Source: Pseudomonadota bacterium (GTDB taxonomy: Bacteria; Pseudomonadota; Alphaproteobacteria; Rhizobiales; Rhizobiaceae). Taken from it: a stretch of 13,078 nucleotides of DNA. Location: the NCBI GenBank assembly GCA_023444445.1, contig JAEXMK010000034.1, forward strand, positions 1-13,078, given 5' to 3'. The notes under the pieces were generated by a model. That model searched no databases, had not been told where the DNA came from, and was given only the letters and a program-made list of their open reading frames with translations. Position 1 is the stretch's first letter. Every line of letters begins with the position of its first letter. A program made the translations under genes and the position numbers. Below, piece by piece: positions 1-6,810 of this stretch.

Positions 1-1105
1 CTGGTGGCGGCTTGAGAAGCCGATCGGTGCGTCGCCGGTGCATGAGATTTGCGCGTACCAGCCTGGCGAAGGCGAGTGGGCTTGGCACGGTCTTCTGGTC
101 AGCCTGCGCCAGTCGCAGCAGCAGGTAAGCGATCAGGGCGACAGCGATCTGGATGCGCACGGCATTTTCTGACGTGCCGAGGAAATGGCCGATCTTCAGC
201 GTCTGCTTGACCCAGCGGAAGAACAGTTCGATCGCCCAACGGCGCTTGTAGAGATCGGCGATCTCGTGAGCCGGTGCATCGAGATCATTGGAGAATAGGC
301 GCAACACCTTTCCCGTCTCGGTCCTGATGGTGATCTCGCGGACCGGATCGCTGAACGGATTTTTGCGGCTTTTGGCCTGGCGGGCTGGCAACAGGCCGAT
401 GCGGTCGGACAGGATGACACCGTCGCCGTCCACCGCCTGCTCATGGGTGACCGTCAGCGGCGTATGCGACTTGAACCGGGTGACGATCCGGCATCCGGCT
501 TTGTCCAGCTTGGCCCACCAGCCGAAATCATAATAGCCAAGATCAAAGACATAGGTTGCGCCTGATGCGATCGGCATGGCCTTGGCAGCCGTGATGTCGT
601 TGATATTGGCCGGCGTGACCGCCGCATAGATCGGTTGTTCGGCATCCGCATCGTAGACGATGTGGACCTTGACGCCGCAGGCTTGATGGGAAAACCGCGC
701 CCACTGCGATCCGGCACCGGACAGGCGAACCCCTGTCGCGTCGATGAGGTAGGTTGCCTCGCCCACCGCCCGGCGCAGGCCGCGTCCCGCCATCGCCACC
801 ATCTGCGCAAACAGCCCGGCAAAGACAGGGCTCGGACGCAGACGATTGGCATCGGCAAGCGTCGAGCGCGACACCGGCTTTGCGCCGACATGATAGAGCC
901 GTGCAGAGTGGCTCTCCAGGCCAAAGACGATCTCGCGCAGGCTCACCGAACCCGCCAACTGCCCATAAAGGAGGGCGACGAACTGGCTTTTGGTCGACAG
1001 CCGGCGGACATGCTTGTCAGCCCCGTGTTCATCCACAAGCCGCTCAAACGCCGCCCAGGGAATACGCTTCAAAAGATCATGAAAGACGCTATTCTTGTGC
1101 CGCAC
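1..1105 (-). CDS. IS4-family DDE transposase, C-terminus cut by the window edge
   Basis: This enzyme would catalyse cut-and-paste movement of the insertion sequence. The frame starts at a GTG at 1105-1103, preceded on the minus strand by a good ribosome binding site (GGGGAG, 1118-1113). It stays open for 368 codons to the window edge with no stop. The N-terminus (MRHKNSVFHDLLKRIPW) resembles the DUF4372-type N-terminal domain found in one group of IS4 transposases. The DDE core follows: first Asp at residue 122 (YLIDATG), second Asp at 188 (VFDLGYYD), and Glu at 293 within a perfect IS4 YREK signature, Y-2-R-3-E-6-K, at 286-300. Family members are usually near 380 residues, so only a short C-terminal piece is missing. 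No frameshift or internal stop is seen, so the enzyme is probably active. The GTG start and the start-region inverted repeat suggest low expression. Confidence 0.92.
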   Translation of the reverse strand, partial: MRHKNSVFHDLLKRIPWAAFERLVDEHGADKHVRRLSTKSQFVALLYGQLAGSVSLREIVFGLESHSARLYHVGAKPVSRSTLADANRLRPSPVFAGLFAQMVAMAGRGLRRAVGEATYLIDATGVRLSGAGSQWARFSHQACGVKVHIVYDADAEQPIYAAVTPANINDITAAKAMPIASGATYVFDLGYYDFGWWAKLDKAGCRIVTRFKSHTPLTVTHEQAVDGDGVILSDRIGLLPARQAKSRKNPFSDPVREITIRTETGKVLRLFSNDLDAPAHEIADLYKRRWAIELFFRWVKQTLKIGHFLGTSENAVRIQIAVALIAYLLLRLAQADQKTVPSPLAFARLVRANLMHRRRTDRLLKPPP

Positions 1106-1175
1106 GGTGTTGCTCCCCTTTCGTGTCCGAGATCGTCGCCAAACGCTCGAATACGAGTAGAATCAACACCGTGCG
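1101..1175 (-). repeat. 12-bp inverted repeat covering the transposase start codon
   Basis: Positions 1101-1112 (CGCACGGTGTTG) and 1164-1175 (CAACACCGTGCG) are perfect reverse complements separated by 51 bases. In the transposase mRNA the downstream arm contains the GTG start codon and lies directly after the ribosome binding site. A transcript that starts outside the IS could therefore fold and hide the start. That function is inferred; the repeat itself is read directly. Confidence 0.8.
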
Positions 1176-1207
1176 CCATGTCCACCAAATTTAAACCGGA
1201 CAGCAGT

Positions 1208-1702
1208 GGCCTTGCTCAGGAGATGACGGCGGACAAGCTCGATACCTTCTTCCAGTCGATGGTATTGCGGGTCATCACGCTCACCAATGCGCTTTTGCCG
1301 CAGATGAAGGAACAGGGCTTTGGCCGCATCCTGACCGTCGCCTCGTCAGGCGTGTTCGAACCGATCGCCAATCTGGCACTCTCCAACACGCTGCGCGGCG
1401 CGCTGGTCGGCTGGAGCAAGACGCTGTCCTCCGAAGTCGCCTCCTTCGGCATCACTTCCAACCTTCTCCTGCCCGGCCGCATTCACACCGACCGCATCGA
1501 CGAGCTTGATGGCGCGAACGCCAAGCGTCTGGGGAAAAGCGTCGAGGAAATCCGCGAGGCTTCGGTCAAGAGCATTCCGGCCGGCCGGCTCGGTACGGTG
1601 GAAGAATTTGCCGCCGCCGGCGCTTTCCTTTGCTCTGTTCCCGCGAGTTACATTACCGGCACGATGCTGCGGGTAGATGGCGGCGCGGCGAAGTCGAACT
1701 AA
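1208..1702 (+). pseudogene. SDR-family oxidoreductase, 5' part lost to IS insertion
   Basis: About 164 codons remain, from GLAQEMTADKLDTFF to the TAA at 1700-1702. This is the C-terminal two thirds of a short-chain dehydrogenase/reductase, an NAD(P)H-dependent enzyme. Visible landmarks are the central strand and Ser segment (GRILTVASSGV), the NLLLPGRI segment after the active site, and the C-terminal end (ITGTMLRVDGGAA). The N-terminal Rossmann glycine motif and the NNxG region are missing and should lie beyond the IS, to the left of the window. The classic catalytic YxxxK pair is absent: the aligned stretch reads LALSNTLRGALVGW, with Ser and Arg near the Tyr and Lys places. This matches a divergent SDR subgroup that carries an LSNxxR pattern. 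An open frame runs from the IS into this gene, but it is a chance fusion without a sensible start, so I call a pseudogene. The substrate is unknown. Confidence 0.85.
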
Positions 1703-1722
1703 GGGCCAACACACAAGGCCGA

Positions 1723-2700
1723 TTATGGGACCGTTGCGTAAACGACGTAACGGTTCCGCCCGGTGTTCTTCGCCTCATAAAGCGCCGTATCGGCGTGGCG
1801 CAAAACGTCACTGGCGCTTTCGCCGGGATTTGCATAGGCAATACCGGCTGAACAGCTGTAGCGAAAATCGGGCATGTCGTGCAGAGGCGCGGCATCCGCC
1901 AGCGACGACAGAAGCTGCCGCATCAGACTTTCGGCGCTGTGCATCCTTGAACCGCTGAGAACCAGCAGGAACTCTTCCCCGCCAATGCGCCCCAGAAGAT
2001 CGTCACGGCCGGCAGTGGAGGACAGGCGCGCGGCGAAGTCTTTCAGCACGAGATCGCCATATGCATGCCCGAAGCGGTCGTTCACGCTTTTGAAGTGATC
2101 GATATCCATGATGATGACGGCGAGCGCCTGCGCCTTGTTTGGACCAAGCAGGTGGTTGAGCGCATCCATCGCATAGCGGCGGTTTCCGAGCCCCGTCAGT
2201 TCGTCGCTCAAGGCGGATTTGAGCGCCCTGTCACGCTCCTGGCGCAGATCGCGCAACTCAACGCCAAGCTCTGAGACATCGGTAATGACGCATAGCATCC
2301 AGCCGCCCGGCAGCGTGGTTTCGGTCGTCAATATCCAGCGCCCGTCATTCAGGCTTGTCTCGATGGTGCGGAACGGTAACTTGCCGCGCCGTGTCTTTGC
2401 GGAACGCAGCCACAGTTCGAAATCTGACGTTTCGATGGTCGTGCCGGTGGCCTTAAGGTAGCCACTGCGCATCAACTGCGCCCAACTTGGAAATGAGTCC
2501 CGCTCCATACCGAGTGCGGCGCGGAAGGCACTATTGGCAAAACGCAACTCATCGCTGCCGTCAAACAGCCCATAGCCCTGCTGCGACGCTTCCAAGAGCG
2601 TCATGAGCTGGTTGATGAAAACGCCCATGTCGCCCCGAACGAGGCCGGCATGATCCGGCATGGCGTCGTCCAGGACGTATTGTCTGATCTCGTGGGGCAT
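1723..2700 (-). CDS. Soluble PAS-GGDEF diguanylate cyclase
   Basis: Predicted to make cyclic di-GMP from two GTP molecules, a second messenger for motility and biofilm control. With the ATG at 2700 the protein has 325 residues. A PAS-like sensor region covers about 35-142 (GYGLFDGSDELRFANSAF onward). A short helical linker leads into a full GGDEF domain at about 160-325. Landmarks are DELTGLGNR at 166-174, the metal-binding DIDHFKSVNDRFGH segment starting at 199, and the catalytic GGEEF at 240-244. No membrane segment or signal peptide is seen. The product-inhibition site (RxxD five residues before GGEEF) is not canonical, reading GRDD. An upstream in-frame GTG at 2763 is possible, but only AT-rich sequence without a ribosome site precedes it, so I prefer 2700, though its own ribosome site is also weak. 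It converges on the SDR remnant with 20 bp between stop codons. The ligand is unknown. Confidence 0.88.
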   Translation of the reverse strand: MPHEIRQYVLDDAMPDHAGLVRGDMGVFINQLMTLLEASQQGYGLFDGSDELRFANSAFRAALGMERDSFPSWAQLMRSGYLKATGTTIETSDFELWLRSAKTRRGKLPFRTIETSLNDGRWILTTETTLPGGWMLCVITDVSELGVELRDLRQERDRALKSALSDELTGLGNRRYAMDALNHLLGPNKAQALAVIIMDIDHFKSVNDRFGHAYGDLVLKDFAARLSSTAGRDDLLGRIGGEEFLLVLSGSRMHSAESLMRQLLSSLADAAPLHDMPDFRYSCSAGIAYANPGESASDVLRHADTALYEAKNTGRNRYVVYATVP

Positions 2701-3112
2701 CAAATTTCCAGGACTACGAAACGACCGACGGCCAAATACAGTACATCCAGCAAGACATGCCACTATTAAATAAAATATTTATTTCGCATAATAAATTGCA
2801 TCATTTCAGTAGCTGTTACTTTTATACGCTCCATTATGACCGAAAGCTCCCCAAGCTATTCCAGAGAACTATCATGTTCTTTGATGCGTCGATAATCCTC
2901 TGATCTACAATGCGACACCAAGGTTGCGGCAACTTTGCGCGGCGACCCGCCTTTGCAGAGACTGGAAAAAATACCGACGTCGCTTGCCATTCCGTCTGCC
3001 TTGTGCAATCAACCGCCCTCCTCTGACATCGGGGTGCCAAGAGCATCCCTTATCTTCACGCCGGGCAGCCCCAAGGGCCGGGCGGGTTTTCTATCGGCAC
3101 AAGGATATGGCG
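2701..3112. other. Divergent intergenic region, no gene seen
   Basis: This 412-base stretch separates the divergent GGDEF and Hsp70-like genes and should hold both promoters. The part from about 2760 to 2820 is strongly AT-rich (runs such as AAATAAAATATTTATTT), unlike its surroundings. I could not assign convincing -35/-10 boxes. A small GCCC-CAA-GGGC hairpin at about 3068-3078 followed by a GC-rich stretch and TTTT resembles a weak terminator or leader structure. Open frames here have no coding character. Confidence 0.5.
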
Positions 3113-4411
3113 ATGACGCAAAAGCGGGCTCTCGGCCTCGATTTCGGCACGACCAACACGGTCATGGCTCTTTCCGACACGGGCGGCGCCAGCCACTCGA
3201 TGCGTTTCACCAGCAGCGCGGGCACCGATGACAGCATGCGCACCGCGCTCTCCTTCATGAAGGATGCCGGCCTCGGTGCGGCCGCCCTGCATGTGGAAGC
3301 AGGCCATGCCGCCATCCGCCAATTCATCGACAATGCCGGTGACTGTCGTTTCCTGCAGTCGATCAAGACATTTGCGGCCTCACCGCTGTTTCAGGGCACG
3401 CTGATCTTCGCCAAGCGCCAGAGCTTCGAGGATCTGATGGAGGTGTTCTTGCGCAAGCTGAAGACCTATGCGGGCGATGAGTGGCCGGGAGACGTTTCAA
3501 CTGTCATCGCCGGCCGGCCGGTGCGTTTCGCCGGCAGCAACCCGGACGAGACGCTCGCGCTTGCCCGTTACAACGAGGCGCTCACCCGGGCCGGCTTCCC
3601 GGAAATCCACTATGTCTACGAGCCCGTGGCGGCCGCCTATTATTTCGCGCAAAGCCTGAAGAAGGACGCGAATGTGCTGGTGGCGGATTTCGGCGGCGGC
3701 ACGACGGACTATTCGCTGATCCGTTTCGAAACCCATGCCGGCAAGCTTTCCGCCACCCCCATCGGCCATTCCGGCGTCGGCGTCGCGGGCGATCATTTCG
3801 ACTTCCGCATGATCGACAATCTGGTCTCGCCCGAGATCGGCAAGGGGAGCAAATTCAAGAGCTTCGACAAGGTACTGGACGTGCCCTCGGGCTATTACGT
3901 GAATTTCGGCCGCTGGAACCAGCTGTCGATCTTCAAGACCTCGAAGGAATTCACCGACCTCAAATCGCTGGTGCGTTCGGCGCTGGAGCCGGAAAAGCTG
4001 GAAATGTTCATCGATCTCGTTGAGCATGACGAAGGTTACCCGCTCTATCAGGCGATTTCCGCCACCAAGATGGCGCTGTCGGCTGCGGAAGAAGCGGAGT
4101 TCAACTTTGCACCGCTCGGCAAGGCCGGACGCAAGATGGTAAAGCGCAGCGATTTCAACAGCTGGATCGCCGAGGATCTCGGCAAGATCGAAGAAGCGCT
4201 CGACGAGGTTCTGGAAAAGACGCAGGTTGCGCCTGATGCGATCGACAAGGTGTTCCTGACCGGCGGAACCTCCTTCGTTCCGGCGGTGCGCGAACTCTTC
4301 ACCCGCCGTTTCGACGCCGACCGTATCGAAAGCGGCGGCGAGCTGCTTTCGATTGCCCATGGTCTGGCCATGATCGGCGAAAGCGGGGATATTCAGCGCT
4401 GGACAGTGTGA
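3113..4411 (+). CDS. Hsp70-family ATPase, YegD-like, without substrate-binding domain
   Basis: A 432-residue protein of the actin/Hsp70 ATPase fold. Visible nucleotide-site motifs are phosphate-1 LDFGTTN at 9-15, YEPVAAA at 169-175, phosphate-2 ADFGGGTTD at 191-199, and the adenosine motif TGGTSFVP at 383-390. The length, the GRPVRF, GHSG and C-terminal GGxS-like blocks, and the stop right after the ATPase domain match E. coli YegD rather than DnaK. The beta-sandwich substrate domain and lid are missing, so classical unfolded-protein binding is not expected; the YegD role is unknown. No signal peptide or membrane segment is seen, so it is probably cytosolic. I choose the ATG at 3113 because AAGGA at 3101-3105 sits 7 bases upstream; the ATG at 3107 is too close to that site. 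The glycosylase homologue follows 43 bases after the stop, on the same strand, suggesting co-transcription. Confidence 0.88.
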   Translation: MTQKRALGLDFGTTNTVMALSDTGGASHSMRFTSSAGTDDSMRTALSFMKDAGLGAAALHVEAGHAAIRQFIDNAGDCRFLQSIKTFAASPLFQGTLIFAKRQSFEDLMEVFLRKLKTYAGDEWPGDVSTVIAGRPVRFAGSNPDETLALARYNEALTRAGFPEIHYVYEPVAAAYYFAQSLKKDANVLVADFGGGTTDYSLIRFETHAGKLSATPIGHSGVGVAGDHFDFRMIDNLVSPEIGKGSKFKSFDKVLDVPSGYYVNFGRWNQLSIFKTSKEFTDLKSLVRSALEPEKLEMFIDLVEHDEGYPLYQAISATKMALSAAEEAEFNFAPLGKAGRKMVKRSDFNSWIAEDLGKIEEALDEVLEKTQVAPDAIDKVFLTGGTSFVPAVRELFTRRFDADRIESGGELLSIAHGLAMIGESGDIQRWTV

Positions 4412-4425
4412 TTTGCGGGTTCCCC

Positions 4426-4454
4426 GGGCGGGAAACATGGGGTAATTTCCGCCC
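4426..4454 (+). promoter_or_regulatory. Hairpin ending directly at the start codon of the UDG-like gene
   Basis: The left arm GGGCGGGAAA (4426-4435) pairs with TTTCCGCCC (4446-4454), nine base pairs with one bulged G and a 10-base loop. The ATG at 4455 follows the stem at once. The only purine-rich stretch that could act as ribosome site (GGGG at 4439-4442) lies in the loop. The structure could modulate translation of the downstream gene. There is no T-run, so it is not an ordinary terminator. Confidence 0.5.
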
Positions 4455-5354
4455 ATGATCGCCGTCCACGACCTTTCCCCGGCCGAACTCGCCGCCCTCC
4501 TGCATTTCCATGCGGATGCGGGCGTGGACTGGATGCTGGAAGAGACGCCGGTTGACCGTTTCGCTGAATTTGCCGCCGCCCGCCCTGCCCGCCCCATGAC
4601 GGGGCAGGACACTGCCGCAGCGCCGCGGCAGGTGGAAAGCCCGGCCGATCGCCGCACTGATGCGCCTCAACGGCAGGCACCAGGCCGAAGCACCCCTGCG
4701 CGTGGCGCACCGGCCGCCCCCGCCATTCAGCAGAATGTCGCCATGCCGGACGAGCAGGCCGTGGCGGCCGCACGTTTTGCGGCGGAAAGCGCACGGTCGC
4801 TTGCCGAGCTGAAAACCGCGCTTGAGGGTTTCAGCGGCTGCAATCTCAAGAACAGCGCGCGCAATACGATTTTCAGTGAAGGCGATCCCGCCTCCGCCAT
4901 CATGGTCATCGGCCCCATGCCTGACGCCGATGACGACCGCGAGGGCTTGCCCTTTGCCGGCAAGACCGGCCTGCTGCTGGATCGGATGCTGGCGGCAATC
5001 GGGCTTGAGCGCAGCGCCATCATGCTCGGCAATGTCGTTCCCTGGCGCCCGCCGGGCAACCGCCCGCCGACTCAGGCCGAGATGGATATCTGCCGCCCCT
5101 TCATCGAGCGTCAGATCGCGCTTGCGGAGCCGAAACACCTGTTGCTTCTTGGCAACTTCACCGCACGTTTCTTCTTTGGCGGCACAGGTACCATCCATAC
5201 ACTGCGCGGACAGTGGCGTGATGTCGCAGCAGGTCACCTGATTCTGCCGGCTCTCGCCAGCCTGCATCCGCAGGAACTGTTGAACGCGCCAGCCAGCAAG
5301 TCATTGGCATGGCAGGATTTATTGGCTTTTCAGGCAAGGATCGCCGAGGGCTGA
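4455..5354 (+). CDS. Uracil-DNA glycosylase family-4-like protein, degenerate motif
   Basis: A 299-residue protein. Residues 1-115 form a variable Ala/Pro/Arg-rich region without recognisable domain. From about 116 the sequence follows the family-4 (SPO1 DNA polymerase N-terminus-like) uracil-DNA glycosylase fold: FSGCNLKNSA at 126-135, GLPFAGKTG at 164-172, LLDRMLAAIGL, NVVPWRPPGNR at 193-203, and HPQELL at 271-276. Such enzymes remove uracil from deaminated DNA. Two things are odd. The usual GEAPG motif reads GPMPD (153-157). Of the four cysteines that hold the iron-sulfur cluster in typical members, only C129 and C213 remain; the one before RPPGNR is Trp. The PW-RPPGNR and GCxLK forms are common in alphaproteobacterial members, so cluster loss is probably shared, but the GPMPD change is unusual. 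Activity is uncertain. It lies 43 bases after the Hsp70-like gene. Confidence 0.82.
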   Translation: MIAVHDLSPAELAALLHFHADAGVDWMLEETPVDRFAEFAAARPARPMTGQDTAAAPRQVESPADRRTDAPQRQAPGRSTPARGAPAAPAIQQNVAMPDEQAVAAARFAAESARSLAELKTALEGFSGCNLKNSARNTIFSEGDPASAIMVIGPMPDADDDREGLPFAGKTGLLLDRMLAAIGLERSAIMLGNVVPWRPPGNRPPTQAEMDICRPFIERQIALAEPKHLLLLGNFTARFFFGGTGTIHTLRGQWRDVAAGHLILPALASLHPQELLNAPASKSLAWQDLLAFQARIAEG

Positions 5355-5385
5355 TTGCCTCATTCCTGATCAATGTAAATGAATT

Positions 5386-5493
5386 ATGAAAAAAGCCATG
5401 CGCATTACGCATAACAGCGGCGCATTTGGCCGGCTTGCCGAATCCATGCTGCGCTGCGATATAGCGACCATGTCTTGGGAGGAATTCGGTTAA
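5386..5493 (+). CDS. Possible small protein, 35 residues
   Basis: A short open frame, MKKAMRITHNSGAFGRLAES at its start and SWEEFG at its end. A second possible start is the ATG at 5398. The codons look plausible for this genome, but the ribosome site is weak. Its TAA stop (5491-5493) lies in the TAAAGGA that probably serves as ribosome site of the next small gene, an arrangement seen in coupled small ORFs. An ATGCGCATTACGCAT palindrome lies at 5398-5412. I do not recognise the product; this could also be leader sequence. Confidence 0.3.
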   Translation: MKKAMRITHNSGAFGRLAESMLRCDIATMSWEEFG

Positions 5494-5506
5494 AGGAACC
5501 AAGGCA

Positions 5507-5698
5507 ATGACCACTCGCTTCCGTCCGGTACATTCCGGCTTTGAAACGCTCCGCCTGGCGGGCCTCGGCCCTCGCTCCAGTCAGGGTTACCATCGTTTCG
5601 GCGCAGCCGCAAACGAACAGATGACCGCACGCGCTGCCATGCAGCAGGTCCGCGTGACGCGTCCTTCGGCAGTCTTCGCGGATTTCCGCGAGCGCTGA
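5507..5698 (+). CDS. Small hypothetical protein, 63 residues
   Basis: Starts MTTRFRPVHSGFETLRLAGL and ends SAVFADFRER. It is rich in Arg and Ala, basic, with no cysteine, no membrane segment and no signal peptide. Codon use is typical for the window (mostly G or C in third positions), and TAAAGGA at 5491-5497 is a good ribosome site 9 bases upstream of the ATG. A strong Rho-independent terminator follows 52 bases after the stop, which supports a real transcript ending here. I do not recognise the family. It may form the tail of the Hsp70-like/UDG-like transcription unit or have its own promoter in the 150 bases upstream. Confidence 0.6.
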   Translation: MTTRFRPVHSGFETLRLAGLGPRSSQGYHRFGAAANEQMTARAAMQQVRVTRPSAVFADFRER

Positions 5699-5749
5699 GA
5701 AGTACTTTCAGGCCAGTTTAATACTGGTCTATAAATATGATAGCGCGCT

Positions 5750-5784
5750 GGCGTCTTTCCTCGGGAAGGCGCCTTTTGCTTTTG
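5750..5784 (+). terminator. Rho-independent terminator
   Basis: GGCGTCTTTCC (5750-5760) pairs with GGGAAGGCGCC (5763-5773) through up to ten pairs including two G-T wobbles, with a tight loop of about four bases. It is followed by TTTTGCTTTT. It lies just after the 63-residue ORF and reads on the plus strand; the other strand lacks a T-run after the stem. Confidence 0.8.
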
Positions 5785-5844
5785 TCGGTGTGTGATTGAG
5801 GGCGGTGAGGTGATGGCACGCCACATAATCTGTCGTCATAAAGG

Positions 5845-5864
5845 CCGGCTCAAAATACAGCCGG
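5845..5864 (-). terminator. Weak terminator hairpin after the DMT transporter gene
   Basis: CCGGCT (5845-5850) and AGCCGG (5859-5864) form a six-pair stem with an 8-base loop, 11 bases past the transporter stop codon. On the minus strand it is followed by CCTTTAT, a poor T-run. It is probably a weak or Rho-assisted stop. Confidence 0.4.
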
Positions 5865-5874
5865 AGACGCAACA

Positions 5875-6810
5875 TCACCCCTGCGGCGTCGAGGCTTTGC
5901 GCGCCGCCCGCCTCGCCAATCCCAGCTGATGCTCGCGGAAAATGATAAAGATGCCAGCAAGAATCACGATCGCCGTGCCGATCAGCATGGTGAAGGTGGG
6001 GATGTCTCCGAACAGGATGTAGGAGACCGCGATCCCAAAGATGATGGAGCTGTATTCGAAGGGCGCGATGACGGAGACTTCCGCATGGCGATAACTTTCC
6101 GTCAGGAAAATCTGTGCAACGCCGCCGCAGATGCCGCTGGTCATCAAAAGCATCGTCTGCGTCATCGTGAGCGCGCTCCAGCCGAGCGGCACGCTGATGA
6201 GCGATAACAAAGTGGCGGTGAGCGAAAAATAGAGCACGATGGTCGGCGTCTTTTCCGTCTCCACGAGTTGCCGCACCTGGATCATGGCGAGCCCGCCCAG
6301 CGCCGCGCCACACAGCACGGCAATAGCCCCCAGCCCCTCGCCCGCGGCAAAGCCGCCTTCCCGCAGAAGCGTCATCTTCGGCCACAGAATGACCAGCACG
6401 CCTATCATGCCGACGAAGACCGCGCTCCAGCGATAGATGCGCACCTTCTCACGCAGAATGAAGGCGGCGAAAACGACGGCGAGCAGCGGCGAGGCATAAC
6501 CGATGGCGATGAATTCCGGCAGCGGCAGCATGGTCAGCCCGTAAAAGCCGCAGGCCATGGACAGGATGCCGAGAAAACCGCGCTTGAAATGGCCGAGAAG
6601 ATTGTTGGTGTGCAGCGCGCTTGCCAGCGCATGCAGCCAGGCGAGGTAAACGACGATCGGAATGATGGCGAAAGCCGAACGAAAGAAGGTGATCTGTCCC
6701 GCCGGCACATCGCCTGCGGCCTTGATGCACGTTTGCATGACCAGAAAAAAGCCAACCGAAATCAGCTTCATGCTGATCCCGCGGAAGGGATTCATCGGTT
6801 CGGCGTTCAT
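5875..6810 (-). CDS. DMT-superfamily (EamA) transporter
   Basis: A 311-residue inner-membrane protein with about ten hydrophobic helices, arranged as two EamA repeats (about 12-145 and 160-297). This is the architecture and usual length of drug/metabolite transporters, which move small metabolites across the inner membrane. The first repeat includes GQITFFRSAFAIIPI and the second FEYSSIIFGIAVSYILFGDI, both typical of the family. The C-terminus is a basic tail (ARRAARKAS), consistent with a cytosolic end. The substrate cannot be read from the sequence; relatives move amino acids, nucleosides, vitamins or S-adenosylmethionine. I use the ATG at 6810; the ribosome site is weak, and the ATG at 6795 (MNPFRG) is an alternative. 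The gene is divergent from pepN and seems monocistronic, closed by a weak hairpin. Confidence 0.9.
   Translation of the reverse strand: MNAEPMNPFRGISMKLISVGFFLVMQTCIKAAGDVPAGQITFFRSAFAIIPIVVYLAWLHALASALHTNNLLGHFKRGFLGILSMACGFYGLTMLPLPEFIAIGYASPLLAVVFAAFILREKVRIYRWSAVFVGMIGVLVILWPKMTLLREGGFAAGEGLGAIAVLCGAALGGLAMIQVRQLVETEKTPTIVLYFSLTATLLSLISVPLGWSALTMTQTMLLMTSGICGGVAQIFLTESYRHAEVSVIAPFEYSSIIFGIAVSYILFGDIPTFTMLIGTAIVILAGIFIIFREHQLGLARRAARKASTPQG

Larger units (their letters stand above)
1..1203 (-). mobile_element. IS4-family insertion sequence, partial (one end inside the window)
   Basis: The transposase gene fills most of the element and reads leftward off the window. The right boundary is inferred. 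SDR protein similarity resumes at about 1208, and the sequence just before it, read on the minus strand, begins CTGTCCGGTTTAAATTT, which looks like an IS terminus. The boundary therefore lies near 1195-1207, but the other terminal repeat and the target duplication are outside the window and cannot be compared. The element sits inside a formerly intact SDR gene. A 12-bp inverted repeat spans the transposase start region. Confidence 0.8.

Noticed and set aside
635..1702. A continuous frame from within the IS into the SDR remnant, as one 355-residue protein
   Set aside because: The first part is antisense to the transposase and has no coding character. Only the part after about 1208 is SDR-like, so this is a chance fusion across an IS junction.
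3060..3090. GC-rich stretch followed by TTTT just before the Hsp70-like gene, as a strong terminator or thermosensor
   Set aside because: Only a four-pair stem could be drawn, and the pairing near the ribosome site does not match a rhizobial ROSE element.
3497..5267. Long minus-strand frames opposite the Hsp70-like and UDG-like genes
   Set aside because: Low-complexity His/Arg/Gly translations with no motifs, opposite two well-supported genes.
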